Positions 48,537 to 57,771 of a stretch of 64,000 nucleotides of DNA are shown piece after piece; positions within the stretch are counted from its first letter, which is position 1, and each line of letters starts with the position of its first letter. Under the pieces are notes generated by a model. That model ran no database searches, was not told where the DNA came from, and worked only from the letters and a program-made list of their open reading frames with translations. Location: assembly GCA_021199655.1 (NCBI GenBank), contig JAJQHQ010000064.1, positions 5,023-69,022 of the forward strand, in the 5' to 3' direction. The position numbers and the translations under genes are program-made. This DNA comes from Lachnospiraceae bacterium (GTDB lineage: Bacteria; Bacillota; Clostridia; Lachnospirales; Lachnospiraceae).

Positions 48537-48639
48537 TTGGATTTTCCTGATCACTGTGAAGACACAGAACCGTTATGAATTTGAGCAATGAGCAGGATGA
48601 TTAAGCTCAGGATGGGGAAAAGAAAGGGTTTATTACCAT

Positions 48640-49617
48640 ATGAAAGAAACTGATACAAAGCCGAATATTCTGTTTTCTGTGATCATTCCGCACTATAACA
48701 GTCCGGTCCTTTTAAAAAAGCTCCTGCAGTCGATCCCCATGGATGAGGATCTGGAAGTGATCGTTGTGGATGACAGAAGCGATCAGCTTATGGAGGAGCT
48801 GGAGGCGGCAATCCGTCTGCTAAAAGAGCGGAACGGCATTTTCCTGCGCAACGAGACAGGGAAAAAAGGCGCGGGGACCTGTCGGAATCTGGGACTTGCG
48901 AAAGCTTCCGGGGAATGGCTGATCTTTGCCGACGCGGACGATTATTTTCTGGAAGACGCATTTCCTGTCATCCGGCAAGCCTGCAATGAAACTGATGCGG
49001 ATCTGCTTTTTTTCCCGCCCTGCAGTGTATATCTGGATACCGGGGAACCGGCGGAGAGACACAAACAGTATGCAAAATTTGTCAATGATTACAGAAAGGA
49101 AAACAGCACGGAGAATGAAGTACGGTTACGATACCAGTTCTTACCGCCCTGGTCGAAGGTATACCGCCGTTCCCTGATCGCCGGGAATCATATCTCCTTT
49201 GAAGAGGTTCCGGTGTCCAATGATGTGATGTTTTCCATTCAGGCTGCTTATGCTGCAAAGAAAATTGCAGCGTATCCGCAGACGTTTTATTGTGTGACGC
49301 GTACGTCCAATACGCTGACGAAATCGAAGAACCGTGACTGGCTGCGCGTCCGGGTGCAGGTCTTTGTAGAGCGCTATTCTTTCCTTAAGGATCGCCTGAA
49401 AAAAGAGGAGTTTCGTCTCCTGGGAATTACCGGGAAATACTGGATTTTGATGGCGATATTGGATGGATACGGGATCCGGGAGGTGTTTTATATTCTGCGC
49501 CTTTATAAGCAGAACCATGTAAAGCTGTTTCAGCTGCAGGGCGGAGGAACTCTCATGAATATCCGGGAGATGCTGCGTGTGACTGGTAAGCATGCCAGAG
49601 AGAAAAAACATCTGTAA
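48640..49617 (+). CDS. glycosyltransferase family 2
   Basis: FSVIIPHYNSPVLLKKLLQSI, VIVVDDRSDQ, WLIFADADDYF. Confidence 0.9.
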   Translation: MKETDTKPNILFSVIIPHYNSPVLLKKLLQSIPMDEDLEVIVVDDRSDQLMEELEAAIRLLKERNGIFLRNETGKKGAGTCRNLGLAKASGEWLIFADADDYFLEDAFPVIRQACNETDADLLFFPPCSVYLDTGEPAERHKQYAKFVNDYRKENSTENEVRLRYQFLPPWSKVYRRSLIAGNHISFEEVPVSNDVMFSIQAAYAAKKIAAYPQTFYCVTRTSNTLTKSKNRDWLRVRVQVFVERYSFLKDRLKKEEFRLLGITGKYWILMAILDGYGIREVFYILRLYKQNHVKLFQLQGGGTLMNIREMLRVTGKHAREKKHL

Positions 49618-49673
49618 AGGTGCGGAACCGTTATGGATGATCATGAAAACCGGCGGCTTAAAGGAGACTTTGA

Positions 49674-50888
49674 ATGAAACATATATTGATCACGGGCGCA
49701 AATTTTAAAAACAAGGGTGCGCAGTCGATGCTGTTTACGCTGGCGGACGCAATCAGGAAAATGGACAGCGAATGCAGGATTTCTTTTACATCCGCGGAAT
49801 CCTGCGATATGTCGGAGTATACGTTCGACCATGTATTTTATTCCAGACGTTCGAGAAAGATCGTACTGCGAAAGCATCCGGTTTTCTATATGCTGGAAGC
49901 AGCCTGTGCGGATACCGCGAAATGCATCCTCAGGAAAAAAGAGGTACTCTGGCATGCCGCGGATCTTAGGAAGCTCATGCCGACCGTGGATCTTATGATT
50001 GATGTCAGCGGCTTTGCGCTGGGAGATAAGTGGTCTGTGAAAATCCAGGAGCGCTTTCTGGACAGTATACGGATAGCCAAAAAGTATCAGATTCCGATCA
50101 TTTTTATGCCGCAGTCTTTCGGCCCGTTTGACTATGAACCGGACAAAAGTTTTTTGCTGCAGGAGATCAAAGGGCTTCTTCCTTACGCAGATCTCATCTA
50201 CGCCCGGGAAAAAGAAGGCTATCAGTGCCTGAAAGAACAGTTTGGACTGAATAATGTGAGATTGTCCACGGATCTGGTCCTGCAGAGTGAAAAGATCGAT
50301 ACGATCAATATATACCGAACGCAGCCTTCTGTTTCTGTGCCCCGGATCGTGCCGGATTCCGTGGGGCTGGTTCCCAATAAGAAATGCTTTACTTATGGCA
50401 GCGAAAGCGATATATTAGACCGATACCGACTGATCATCGATGAGCTGCTTCTGTCCGGGAAACATGTCTGTATTTTCAGGCATTCGGCAGAAGATGGGGA
50501 AGTGTGCAGCCGGATTTATGAACCGTATGCGGACAATCCGCAGGTGCGTCTGCTTACGGAAGATTTTTCCTGTCTGGAGTACGATGAGCTGGTAAAACAG
50601 TTTCAGTTCATGGTGTGCTCCCGCTATCACAGTATCGTCCATGCTTACCGGAATGCGGTGCCCTGCGTGATACTGGGCTGGGCGGTCAAATACCAGGAGC
50701 TGGCTCAGCTGATGCGGCAGGAGCAGTATGTATTTAACATTGCAGATACGAAATCGGATACGGAAGCCTGCAGACGGATGGTCCAGAATATGCTGCAGGA
50801 TTATGAAGGAGAATCCGTCATAATAAAGCAAAGAGTTTCCGAAGTTCAGAAGGATAACTGCTTTGCGTGTCTGAAAAATTATTTATAA
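49674..50888 (+). CDS. polysaccharide pyruvyl transferase family protein
   Basis: HILITGANFKNKGAQSMLFTLADAIR; IFMPQSFGPFDYE; MVCSRYHSIVHAYRNAVPCVILGWAVKYQEL. Confidence 0.9.
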   Translation: MKHILITGANFKNKGAQSMLFTLADAIRKMDSECRISFTSAESCDMSEYTFDHVFYSRRSRKIVLRKHPVFYMLEAACADTAKCILRKKEVLWHAADLRKLMPTVDLMIDVSGFALGDKWSVKIQERFLDSIRIAKKYQIPIIFMPQSFGPFDYEPDKSFLLQEIKGLLPYADLIYAREKEGYQCLKEQFGLNNVRLSTDLVLQSEKIDTINIYRTQPSVSVPRIVPDSVGLVPNKKCFTYGSESDILDRYRLIIDELLLSGKHVCIFRHSAEDGEVCSRIYEPYADNPQVRLLTEDFSCLEYDELVKQFQFMVCSRYHSIVHAYRNAVPCVILGWAVKYQELAQLMRQEQYVFNIADTKSDTEACRRMVQNMLQDYEGESVIIKQRVSEVQKDNCFACLKNYL

Positions 50889-50917
50889 TTCTCTGATTGA
50901 GAGAATGGAGAGTGTTT

Positions 50918-52339
50918 ATGGCTGGCAGAGAAAAAAATTTAGCGAAAAATACATTTATCATCTCGTTGGGGACTGTCCTGCCCAAATTTACCTCGTTTAT
51001 CACACTGCCGATCCTCACCGGCCGTCTGACGACGGCAGAGTACGGCACCTACGATCTGATCACAACTCTGGTATCTCTATTCCTGCCCATGGTGACGCTG
51101 CAGATTCAGTCGGCAGCGTTTCGCTTTTTGATCGATCGCCGGGATAATAAAGAGGAAGCGGACCGGGTAGTGACGAACATCGTTGCGTTTGTGGTTCCGG
51201 TCTCGATAGCCGCTTTGCTTGTCCTGTATTTTGTCCTGCAGAATCTGTCGCCGGGGATCCGGCTTCTGATCTGCCTGTATTTCTTTGTGGATATTCTCCA
51301 AAAGGCGGCGCAGCAGATCGTCAGAGGTTTTTCCAATAATAAGCTGTACTCGACCAGCGCGATCGTCCATTCGTTGTTGAATATGATCCTGCTGGTGCTT
51401 CTGGTTTCAGTAGAAGACGGCGGTCTGGCAGGCGTACTGTTTTCCGCGACGCTTTCCCTGCTTGCGGCACTGATCCTGCTGGTGATTCGGGGCGGCATTT
51501 TAAAGCATATTCATTTTTCCCTGATATCCGGCGCTCTGTTAAAAGAACTGCTTGGCTATTCCTGGCCTCTGGTACCGAATTCATTGTCCCTGTGGGTGCT
51601 TAGAGTTTCCGACCGCCTTGTCATTACTTTTTTCCTGGGTGTGGAAGCCAACGCGATGTATTCGGTCGCCAATAAAATACCATCGCTTCTGAATACGCTT
51701 CAGAGTACCTTTTCTTTTGCTTGGCAGGAAAATGCATCTCTGGCGGCAAAGGACGACGACTCCTCCGAATATTATACTTATATGTTTGATGAGATTTTTC
51801 GCATCCTGACAGGTATGGCGGCTCTGCTGATTGCGGCGACTCCGTTTTTGTTCTGGCTTCTGATCAACAGTAAATACAGCGGCGCGTACAACCAGATGCC
51901 GATCCTGTTTATGGGGATGCTGTTTTCCTGCCTTTCCTCTTTTATGGGAGGAATTTATATCGCACATAAAAAGACAAAGAGTGTGGGGCTCATGACCGTG
52001 GTGGCTGCCGGCATCAATCTTCTGATCGATCTGCTGCTGGTAAACAGGATCGGGATTTACGCGGGGTCTGTTTCCACTTTGGTTGCCTATCTGTTTTTGA
52101 CTATTGAACGCATGGTGGGAGCCACAAGATTTGAGGAAATTCATTACAACATTAAACGGATTGTGTTGTATCTGGCTGTTCTTTGCCTGATGTGCGTTCT
52201 TTGCTGGATCAACACGCTGCCGGGAAATATTGTGAACGCGGTCATTGGTATCGTGTATGCCTGCGCGATCAACCGACGCGTTGTAAAATCAACTGTTCAG
52301 ATGCTTATCGAAGCGCTAAACCGCCTGCATAAGCGGTAA
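50918..52339 (+). CDS. oligosaccharide flippase (Wzx-type)
   Basis: NLAKNTFIISLGTVLPKFTSFITLPILTGRLTTAEYGTYDLITTLVSL; polytopic. Confidence 0.9.
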   Translation: MAGREKNLAKNTFIISLGTVLPKFTSFITLPILTGRLTTAEYGTYDLITTLVSLFLPMVTLQIQSAAFRFLIDRRDNKEEADRVVTNIVAFVVPVSIAALLVLYFVLQNLSPGIRLLICLYFFVDILQKAAQQIVRGFSNNKLYSTSAIVHSLLNMILLVLLVSVEDGGLAGVLFSATLSLLAALILLVIRGGILKHIHFSLISGALLKELLGYSWPLVPNSLSLWVLRVSDRLVITFFLGVEANAMYSVANKIPSLLNTLQSTFSFAWQENASLAAKDDDSSEYYTYMFDEIFRILTGMAALLIAATPFLFWLLINSKYSGAYNQMPILFMGMLFSCLSSFMGGIYIAHKKTKSVGLMTVVAAGINLLIDLLLVNRIGIYAGSVSTLVAYLFLTIERMVGATRFEEIHYNIKRIVLYLAVLCLMCVLCWINTLPGNIVNAVIGIVYACAINRRVVKSTVQMLIEALNRLHKR

Positions 52340-52389
52340 AAGATAGTTCCGGTTCAGAGGAGAATTGGCTGGAACAGGCGAAAGGCGGC

Positions 52390-53514
52390 TTAAAGGCGAG
52401 CCGCCAGCCCTCTGACGATGGATTTTGACAGCTTTTTACAGTGATACTTCCATTTGTCCGTACCGGAGGATGTCCTGGCGACGAGAGAGAGATAGAAGCT
52501 TAAGTCTTCTCCCATATACTCATTTTGCGGCTCCCATTTTCCGGTCTCTTTTATGGCTGATGGAAAGAGCGGGCCGTCCACGCCAAGATATTCCCTGGCA
52601 ATGCGGGTGTTCCCTTCTTCGTATCCGGCCAGAAATTCCTTTGTCTCAGATGTCGAAAACAGCCCGTATTCCGCGTGCTTTGAGCCGGAATCGGACGCTT
52701 TCCTTAAGCAGTAGCCAAGAAATTCCTTTTGCTTTGCGGGGATATCCGCATTCAGGTTGAGCTGACGCTGGATCTCAGCATAGTTCAAAGTCAGGCCGGT
52801 ATTTGTCTCCTGTTTGGGCTGCTTAAAGGACGCATCTAAGTCCAGTCCCAGCGCATCCAGAAAATCGGCGTAGATGGAGCCGTCCTTCCACGAAGAAGGC
52901 TCAAATCGCCGTACGATCACATTTTCTTTTCCGATTTTTTTGGCAATGTCATCTACTGCTTCTGCGTAGTCTGCGATCAGGGGCCATCTTAACAGCACCT
53001 CATCCAGATATTCCTGAAATGTCTGCGTAGAAGACGAGTTCTTTACAAACTGATTCCAGCGGGATATCAGATACTGATCCTGTCGGCGCAGATAGACAAT
53101 AACACGGATGCGGTAGTGCTCCTTTTTGGCGTCTTCACAGAGAATATCAAGGGGGTTTTTCTGATTGTAGCAGAGCGAGATCCAGAGACTTTCGTCGGTC
53201 AGAATCACATTGTCATCTTTCTGAAATGCTTTATGTACCATCGAAAGGCCATGCTCCAGATTCTTCTGACGGATCGGCTGCTTTTTGGGATCGTCATCAT
53301 TTGCTTTCTCCAGAAGACCGTCCGCTCCGTATCGGGGCGAAGAATCTACCAGAAAATGTGCGTTGCGCAGGATCGGGGCACCTGGATGGATCGGAGCCAT
53401 GAGCGGGAACGCGAATCCAAGCTTATGAAAGTGCTGCCTGTTCATCCAGCAGAAGTCCTGAAGCGACGAGGTCGCAGTCTTGGGTGTGCCAATATGTACA
53501 TAAAGTGTCTTCAT
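52390..53514 (-). CDS. sulfotransferase-like protein
   Basis: PAPS-loop-like MKTLYVHIGTPKTATSSLQ; VIVYLRRQDQYLISRWNQFV. Confidence 0.75.
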   Translation of the reverse strand: MKTLYVHIGTPKTATSSLQDFCWMNRQHFHKLGFAFPLMAPIHPGAPILRNAHFLVDSSPRYGADGLLEKANDDDPKKQPIRQKNLEHGLSMVHKAFQKDDNVILTDESLWISLCYNQKNPLDILCEDAKKEHYRIRVIVYLRRQDQYLISRWNQFVKNSSSTQTFQEYLDEVLLRWPLIADYAEAVDDIAKKIGKENVIVRRFEPSSWKDGSIYADFLDALGLDLDASFKQPKQETNTGLTLNYAEIQRQLNLNADIPAKQKEFLGYCLRKASDSGSKHAEYGLFSTSETKEFLAGYEEGNTRIAREYLGVDGPLFPSAIKETGKWEPQNEYMGEDLSFYLSLVARTSSGTDKWKYHCKKLSKSIVRGLAARL

Positions 53515-53613
53515 CAGAACGGCCTCCGGTATAAGGAAATAGTGTAGCAAAACGGATCATGAATCCTGTAGAAGGATTTTCTTTTGCCATGCTAACATTT
53601 CCTTTCCCTCTTG

Positions 53614-54729
53614 TCAACGGCGAATCCTGACCAGCGCTTTTGCCAGCTTTCGGCATTGGAATTTCCAGCCGCCAAGGCCAAAGGAGGCTTTAGCCAGAGA
53701 GGACAGGAAGGTACTCAGATCTTCTCCCATATATTCATTGCATGGCTCCCACTTTTTGGTCTCCGCGATCGTGTCGGAAAAGAGCGGAGCGGTTTCTCCC
53801 AGATACTCTCTGGCTACTTTGGCGTTTCCCTCCTCGTAACGCGCCAGGAATTCTTTCGTCTCTTCTGTAGAAAATAAGCCGTATTCTGCGTGCTTCGGGC
53901 AGGTGCCGGAAGCTCTTCTTAAGCTGTAGCTGAGAAATTCTTTCTGATTCGAGGGCATTTTGTTGTTCAGATTAAGCTGACGCTGAATTTCAACGTAGTT
54001 CAGTGTCAGGCCGGCATTAGTATCTTTCCCGGGATACTGAAAAGAGGTATCTGTGTCAAGCTCCAGTGCCTCCAGAAAATCATCGTAGATGGAGCCGTTT
54101 TTCCAGGAGGAAGGCTCAAAACGGCGCACGATCACATTTTCCTTTCCGATTATTTCAGCGATACGATCCAACGCTTCTAAGTAATTGGCGATCAGAGGCC
54201 AGCGCAGCAGGACATCGTCCAGATATTCCTGAAATGTACGGCAGTCGCCAGAGTGTTTTACAAACTGATTCCAGCGGGACATCAGATACTGATCCTGCCG
54301 GCGCAGATACACGATCACGCGAATGCGATAATGCTGCGTTTTCGCGTCTTCGCAGAGAATATCCAGCGGGTTCTTCTGATTGTAGCAGATCGAGATCCAA
54401 AGGCTTTCATCTGTCAGGATCACATTCTCATATTGAGCAAACGCGGAATGAAGCGCATCCATGCCGCTTTCCAGATGTCTTTGACGGGGAGCTTCTTTCT
54501 CAGGAGCGTCATCGCCTTCTTTTTCCAGAGTGCCGTCCTCCCCGTATCTGGGCGAAGAGTCCACCAGAAAATGCGCATTGCGCTGTATGGGCGCATTCGG
54601 ATATTTCGGATAAATAAGCGGAAAGGCATAACCGCATTTTTGGAACTGACGCCGGTTCCTGAGGCAGAATTTCTGGAGCGAGGATGTCGCAGTCTTAGGT
54701 GTGCCTATGTGCAGATAAAGTGTTTTCAT
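53614..54729 (-). CDS. sulfotransferase-like protein, tandem paralogue
   Basis: MKTLYLHIGTPKTATSSLQ; highly similar along its length to 52390-53514. Confidence 0.75.
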   Translation of the reverse strand: MKTLYLHIGTPKTATSSLQKFCLRNRRQFQKCGYAFPLIYPKYPNAPIQRNAHFLVDSSPRYGEDGTLEKEGDDAPEKEAPRQRHLESGMDALHSAFAQYENVILTDESLWISICYNQKNPLDILCEDAKTQHYRIRVIVYLRRQDQYLMSRWNQFVKHSGDCRTFQEYLDDVLLRWPLIANYLEALDRIAEIIGKENVIVRRFEPSSWKNGSIYDDFLEALELDTDTSFQYPGKDTNAGLTLNYVEIQRQLNLNNKMPSNQKEFLSYSLRRASGTCPKHAEYGLFSTEETKEFLARYEEGNAKVAREYLGETAPLFSDTIAETKKWEPCNEYMGEDLSTFLSSLAKASFGLGGWKFQCRKLAKALVRIRR

Positions 54730-55044
54730 TCGAATCGTCCCTTTTGAATAAAGAAAAATTAAAATAAATACAACATAACGTAATAAAACAATAATATATA
54801 TGTAATAATAGCATTGAAATATGTATTTGTCATTGGAGAATACGTTCCTTATTATTGAAGAATATCCTGCTTATTATTTCCAAAATCAAATTATTTCCGA
54901 TTTGGAAACAATAGACAATCCGATATCGAAGTGATAGAGGATTACACGGGGTATTGTGCTGGAAAAAGGCTATCCTGATTAAAAAAGCGGAGGTTGCACT
55001 TGTCAGGATCTGCTTTTTGTGCTAAGGTTTATCCACTCTAATCG

Positions 55045-55255
55045 AGTAGAAGGCGGCTTGCCGGCTCCTGCTCGTACGCGCGAGCTGCGTCCGACGTCAG
55101 TCGGAACCTCCCCTTACGCAGCTCTGTGCATACTATGATTTGAGCGACAAAAGGGATATGATACTACGGATTGCTACGTGCTTCGCACTCTCGCATCTCC
55201 GCTGCCGCTCCGGTCGGCGCTAAACGGACATCCACTGGATGTCCAGCGCCCTAAA
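55045..55255. repeat. structured intergenic element upstream of ugd
   Basis: GAGCTGCGT/ACGCAGCTC (55082-55090/55116-55124) enclosing CCGAC-GTCA-GTCGG; hairpin GGCGCT-AAAC-GGACATCC-ACT-GGATGTCC-AGCGCC (55216-55250). Confidence 0.6.
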
Positions 55256-55328
55256 AACACTCAGAATCCGCTCATTTTGACCCCAAAACATGGTCAAAAT
55301 GGCTACTTCTTCGTGTTTTTGCGGTCCC

Positions 55329-55372
55329 AAAGGTCATGAATAGGAACGCAAGCGTTCCATTCCTGACCTTTT
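55329..55372 (+). promoter_or_regulatory. long hairpin in the ugd leader region
   Basis: AAAGGTCATGAATAGGAACGC-AA-GCGTTCCATTCCTGACCTTTT, near-perfect ~20-bp stem, 45 nt before ATG. Confidence 0.55.
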
Positions 55373-55416
55373 GTCCCTTGTATCATATTATACAAAAAGA
55401 AAAGAGGCCTGTTAGA

Positions 55417-56664
55417 ATGAATAATAAAAAAATCGCAGTCGCGGGTACCGGATATGTGGGCTTGAGTCTGGCCGTGCTGCTTTCCCAGCATAATGATGTG
55501 ACGGCAGTGGATATCGTGCCGGAGAAGGTGGAGATGATCAACAATCGGAAGTCCCCGATCCAGGATGATTATATTGAAAAATATCTCGCGGAGAAGGAGC
55601 TGCATCTGACGGCGACGCTGGACGCGAAGGCCGCGTACTCGAACGCGGAGTTTGTACTGATCTGTGCGCCGACGAATTATGATTCCCGCACACAGAAGTT
55701 TGACACTTCGGCGGTGGAGACGGTGATCTCACTGGTGATGGAATACAATCCGGACGCGGTCATGATCATCAAATCGACGATTCCGGTGGGATACACGGAA
55801 GGGATCCGTGAGAAGACGGGCAGCAAAAATATTCTTTTCAGCCCGGAATTCTTAAGGGAATCGAAAGCGCTTTACGACAATCTTTATCCGTCGCGTATCA
55901 TAGTCGGCACGGATATGGAGGATGAGCGCCTGGTGGAAGCGGCGCATACATTTGCCGGACTGCTTCAGGAAGGTGCGCTCAAAGAAGATATCGAGACATT
56001 GTATATGGGATTTACAGAGGCCGAGGCGGTCAAGCTTTTTGCCAATACATATCTGGCGCTGCGCGTCGCTTACTTCAACGAACTGGATACGTATGCGGAG
56101 ATGAAAGGACTGGATACGCAGGCTATCATCAACGGCGTCTGCCTGGACCCGCGTATCGGCACACATTACAACAATCCGAGCTTCGGCTACGGCGGATATT
56201 GTCTGCCGAAGGATACTAAGCAGCTTCTGGCAAACTATGCGGATGTGCCGGAGAATCTGATCGAGGCGATCGTGGAAAGCAACCGGACCAGAAAAGACTT
56301 TATCGCGGACCGCGTGCTGAAGCTGGCCGGTTATTATGATTACTATAACCGCGGGGACTACAGCGCGGCAGACGAGCGTTCCTGTGTAGTAGGGGTATAT
56401 CGCCTGACAATGAAGAGCAATTCTGACAATTTCCGCCAGAGCAGCATTCAGGGCGTAATGAAACGTATCAAGGCGAAGGGTGCGACGGTGATCATTTACG
56501 AACCGACGCTTGCGGACGGCAGCACGTTCTTCGGCAGCCTCGTAGTGAATGATCTGGCTGCGTTCAAGGAGCAGTGCGACGCGGTGATCGCGAACCGCTA
56601 TGATTCCTGTCTGGATGATGTGCAGGAGAAAGTCTATACGAGGGATATTTTCCGCAGAGATTGA
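55417..56664 (+). CDS. ugd: UDP-glucose 6-dehydrogenase / nucleotide-sugar dehydrogenase
   Basis: [66 protein letters not shown]. Confidence 0.92.
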   Translation: MNNKKIAVAGTGYVGLSLAVLLSQHNDVTAVDIVPEKVEMINNRKSPIQDDYIEKYLAEKELHLTATLDAKAAYSNAEFVLICAPTNYDSRTQKFDTSAVETVISLVMEYNPDAVMIIKSTIPVGYTEGIREKTGSKNILFSPEFLRESKALYDNLYPSRIIVGTDMEDERLVEAAHTFAGLLQEGALKEDIETLYMGFTEAEAVKLFANTYLALRVAYFNELDTYAEMKGLDTQAIINGVCLDPRIGTHYNNPSFGYGGYCLPKDTKQLLANYADVPENLIEAIVESNRTRKDFIADRVLKLAGYYDYYNRGDYSAADERSCVVGVYRLTMKSNSDNFRQSSIQGVMKRIKAKGATVIIYEPTLADGSTFFGSLVVNDLAAFKEQCDAVIANRYDSCLDDVQEKVYTRDIFRRD

Positions 56665-56705
56665 TTGACTTATTTGCGATGCTTTATAGATTTTATAGAA
56701 TAAAG

Positions 56706-56801
56706 AGAGAACTTCGAGGTGAAAAATGCGTCCTCATGCGCCACGTGCTTTGGTAACGGGCAAAAGAGATGTCGGGAGTGACGCTCCGACCGAAGTTCTC
56801 T
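56706..56801. terminator. long-loop bidirectional terminator/palindrome between convergent genes
   Basis: AGAGAACTTCG (56706-56716) / CGAAGTTCTCT (56791-56801), A-rich left and T-rich right flank. Confidence 0.55.
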
Positions 56802-56817
56802 TTTTACGTTGTTTTCA

Positions 56818-57582
56818 TTATGAGGGACTGAACGTCCTCCTGCGGTATTCCAGCGGCGCCATCCCTGTGATCTTCCGGAACTGCCGGTTGAAATGCTCGA
56901 CCGTGTGGTAGCCGCATTCCGAGGCAATTTCCGCGGAGCTTTTGCCGGTGTTCTTAAGAAGATGGCGGGCACGGCGGATGCGGCTGCCGATGACGTCCTC
57001 GATGCAGGAGACCTGAAACTGCTGTTTATAGAGGGCCTGCAGATAGCTGGGACTGATGTTCAGGCGTTCCGCCATATTTTTTACGGTCCAGGCCTGCGAG
57101 GGATCCATCTGAATGGATTTATGCAGATCCCAGAGCGCACGTGAATACGGCGTGGTTTCACGGACCACGGTGCCGTCATACAGGCGATTGAACAGAATCT
57201 GCACCAGCTCGGAAAGAATTTCTTCGCCGCCCTCCCTGTCGGAATACAGCTCCCAGCTGATCACCTGCTGCAGATTAAAGCAGTATCCGGGATCCGAGAT
57301 CGGAAACGGCCGGTTTCGGCACGGAAAATCCAGAATCGTTTTTTCATTTGTCGAAAAATACAGCCAGTCGTCGCTGTAGTTTTCCCCATCTGCACGATAA
57401 TAAACGGCTGCCCCCGGCTCATAGAGAATGGCGGTATCGGCCGGGTAGCGGCCTTCCTCCTCCCCGCAGCGAAAGACGGCGGGAGAGTGCGTCATGACCA
57501 GCAGGTACTGTTCCGGGGGGGCATCATATACGAAATCAGCCGGATGAATCGAAGAATATCCGGCCGAATAGACCTTGTTCAT
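56818..57582 (-). CDS. AraC family transcriptional regulator
   Basis: C-terminal MAERLNISPSYLQALYKQQFQVSCIEDVIGSRIRRARHLLKNTGKSSAEIASECGYHTVEHFNRQFRKITGMAPLEYRR. Confidence 0.9.
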   Translation of the reverse strand: MNKVYSAGYSSIHPADFVYDAPPEQYLLVMTHSPAVFRCGEEEGRYPADTAILYEPGAAVYYRADGENYSDDWLYFSTNEKTILDFPCRNRPFPISDPGYCFNLQQVISWELYSDREGGEEILSELVQILFNRLYDGTVVRETTPYSRALWDLHKSIQMDPSQAWTVKNMAERLNISPSYLQALYKQQFQVSCIEDVIGSRIRRARHLLKNTGKSSAEIASECGYHTVEHFNRQFRKITGMAPLEYRRRTFSPS

Positions 57583-57771
57583 AGTGGGTTCCTTCTTTCA
57601 TGAGATCAGAGAATAAGTCAATCCTTTACGAGTATAAATCATTGTATAAAAAATTGCAATATTGTAGAATAAAAAAGGCTTCATTTGTGTAAAATGCCGA
57701 AAACCACAAACGAAAAATCGAAAATAAAGGGGTTTTGGCGAATCTTTTAGATGAAAAGGAGGATTTAGGTA

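Noticed and set aside
52390-54729. Tandem sulfotransferase-like genes as a composite transposon or IS
   Set aside because: No transposase and no matching terminal repeats; simple gene duplication is adequate.
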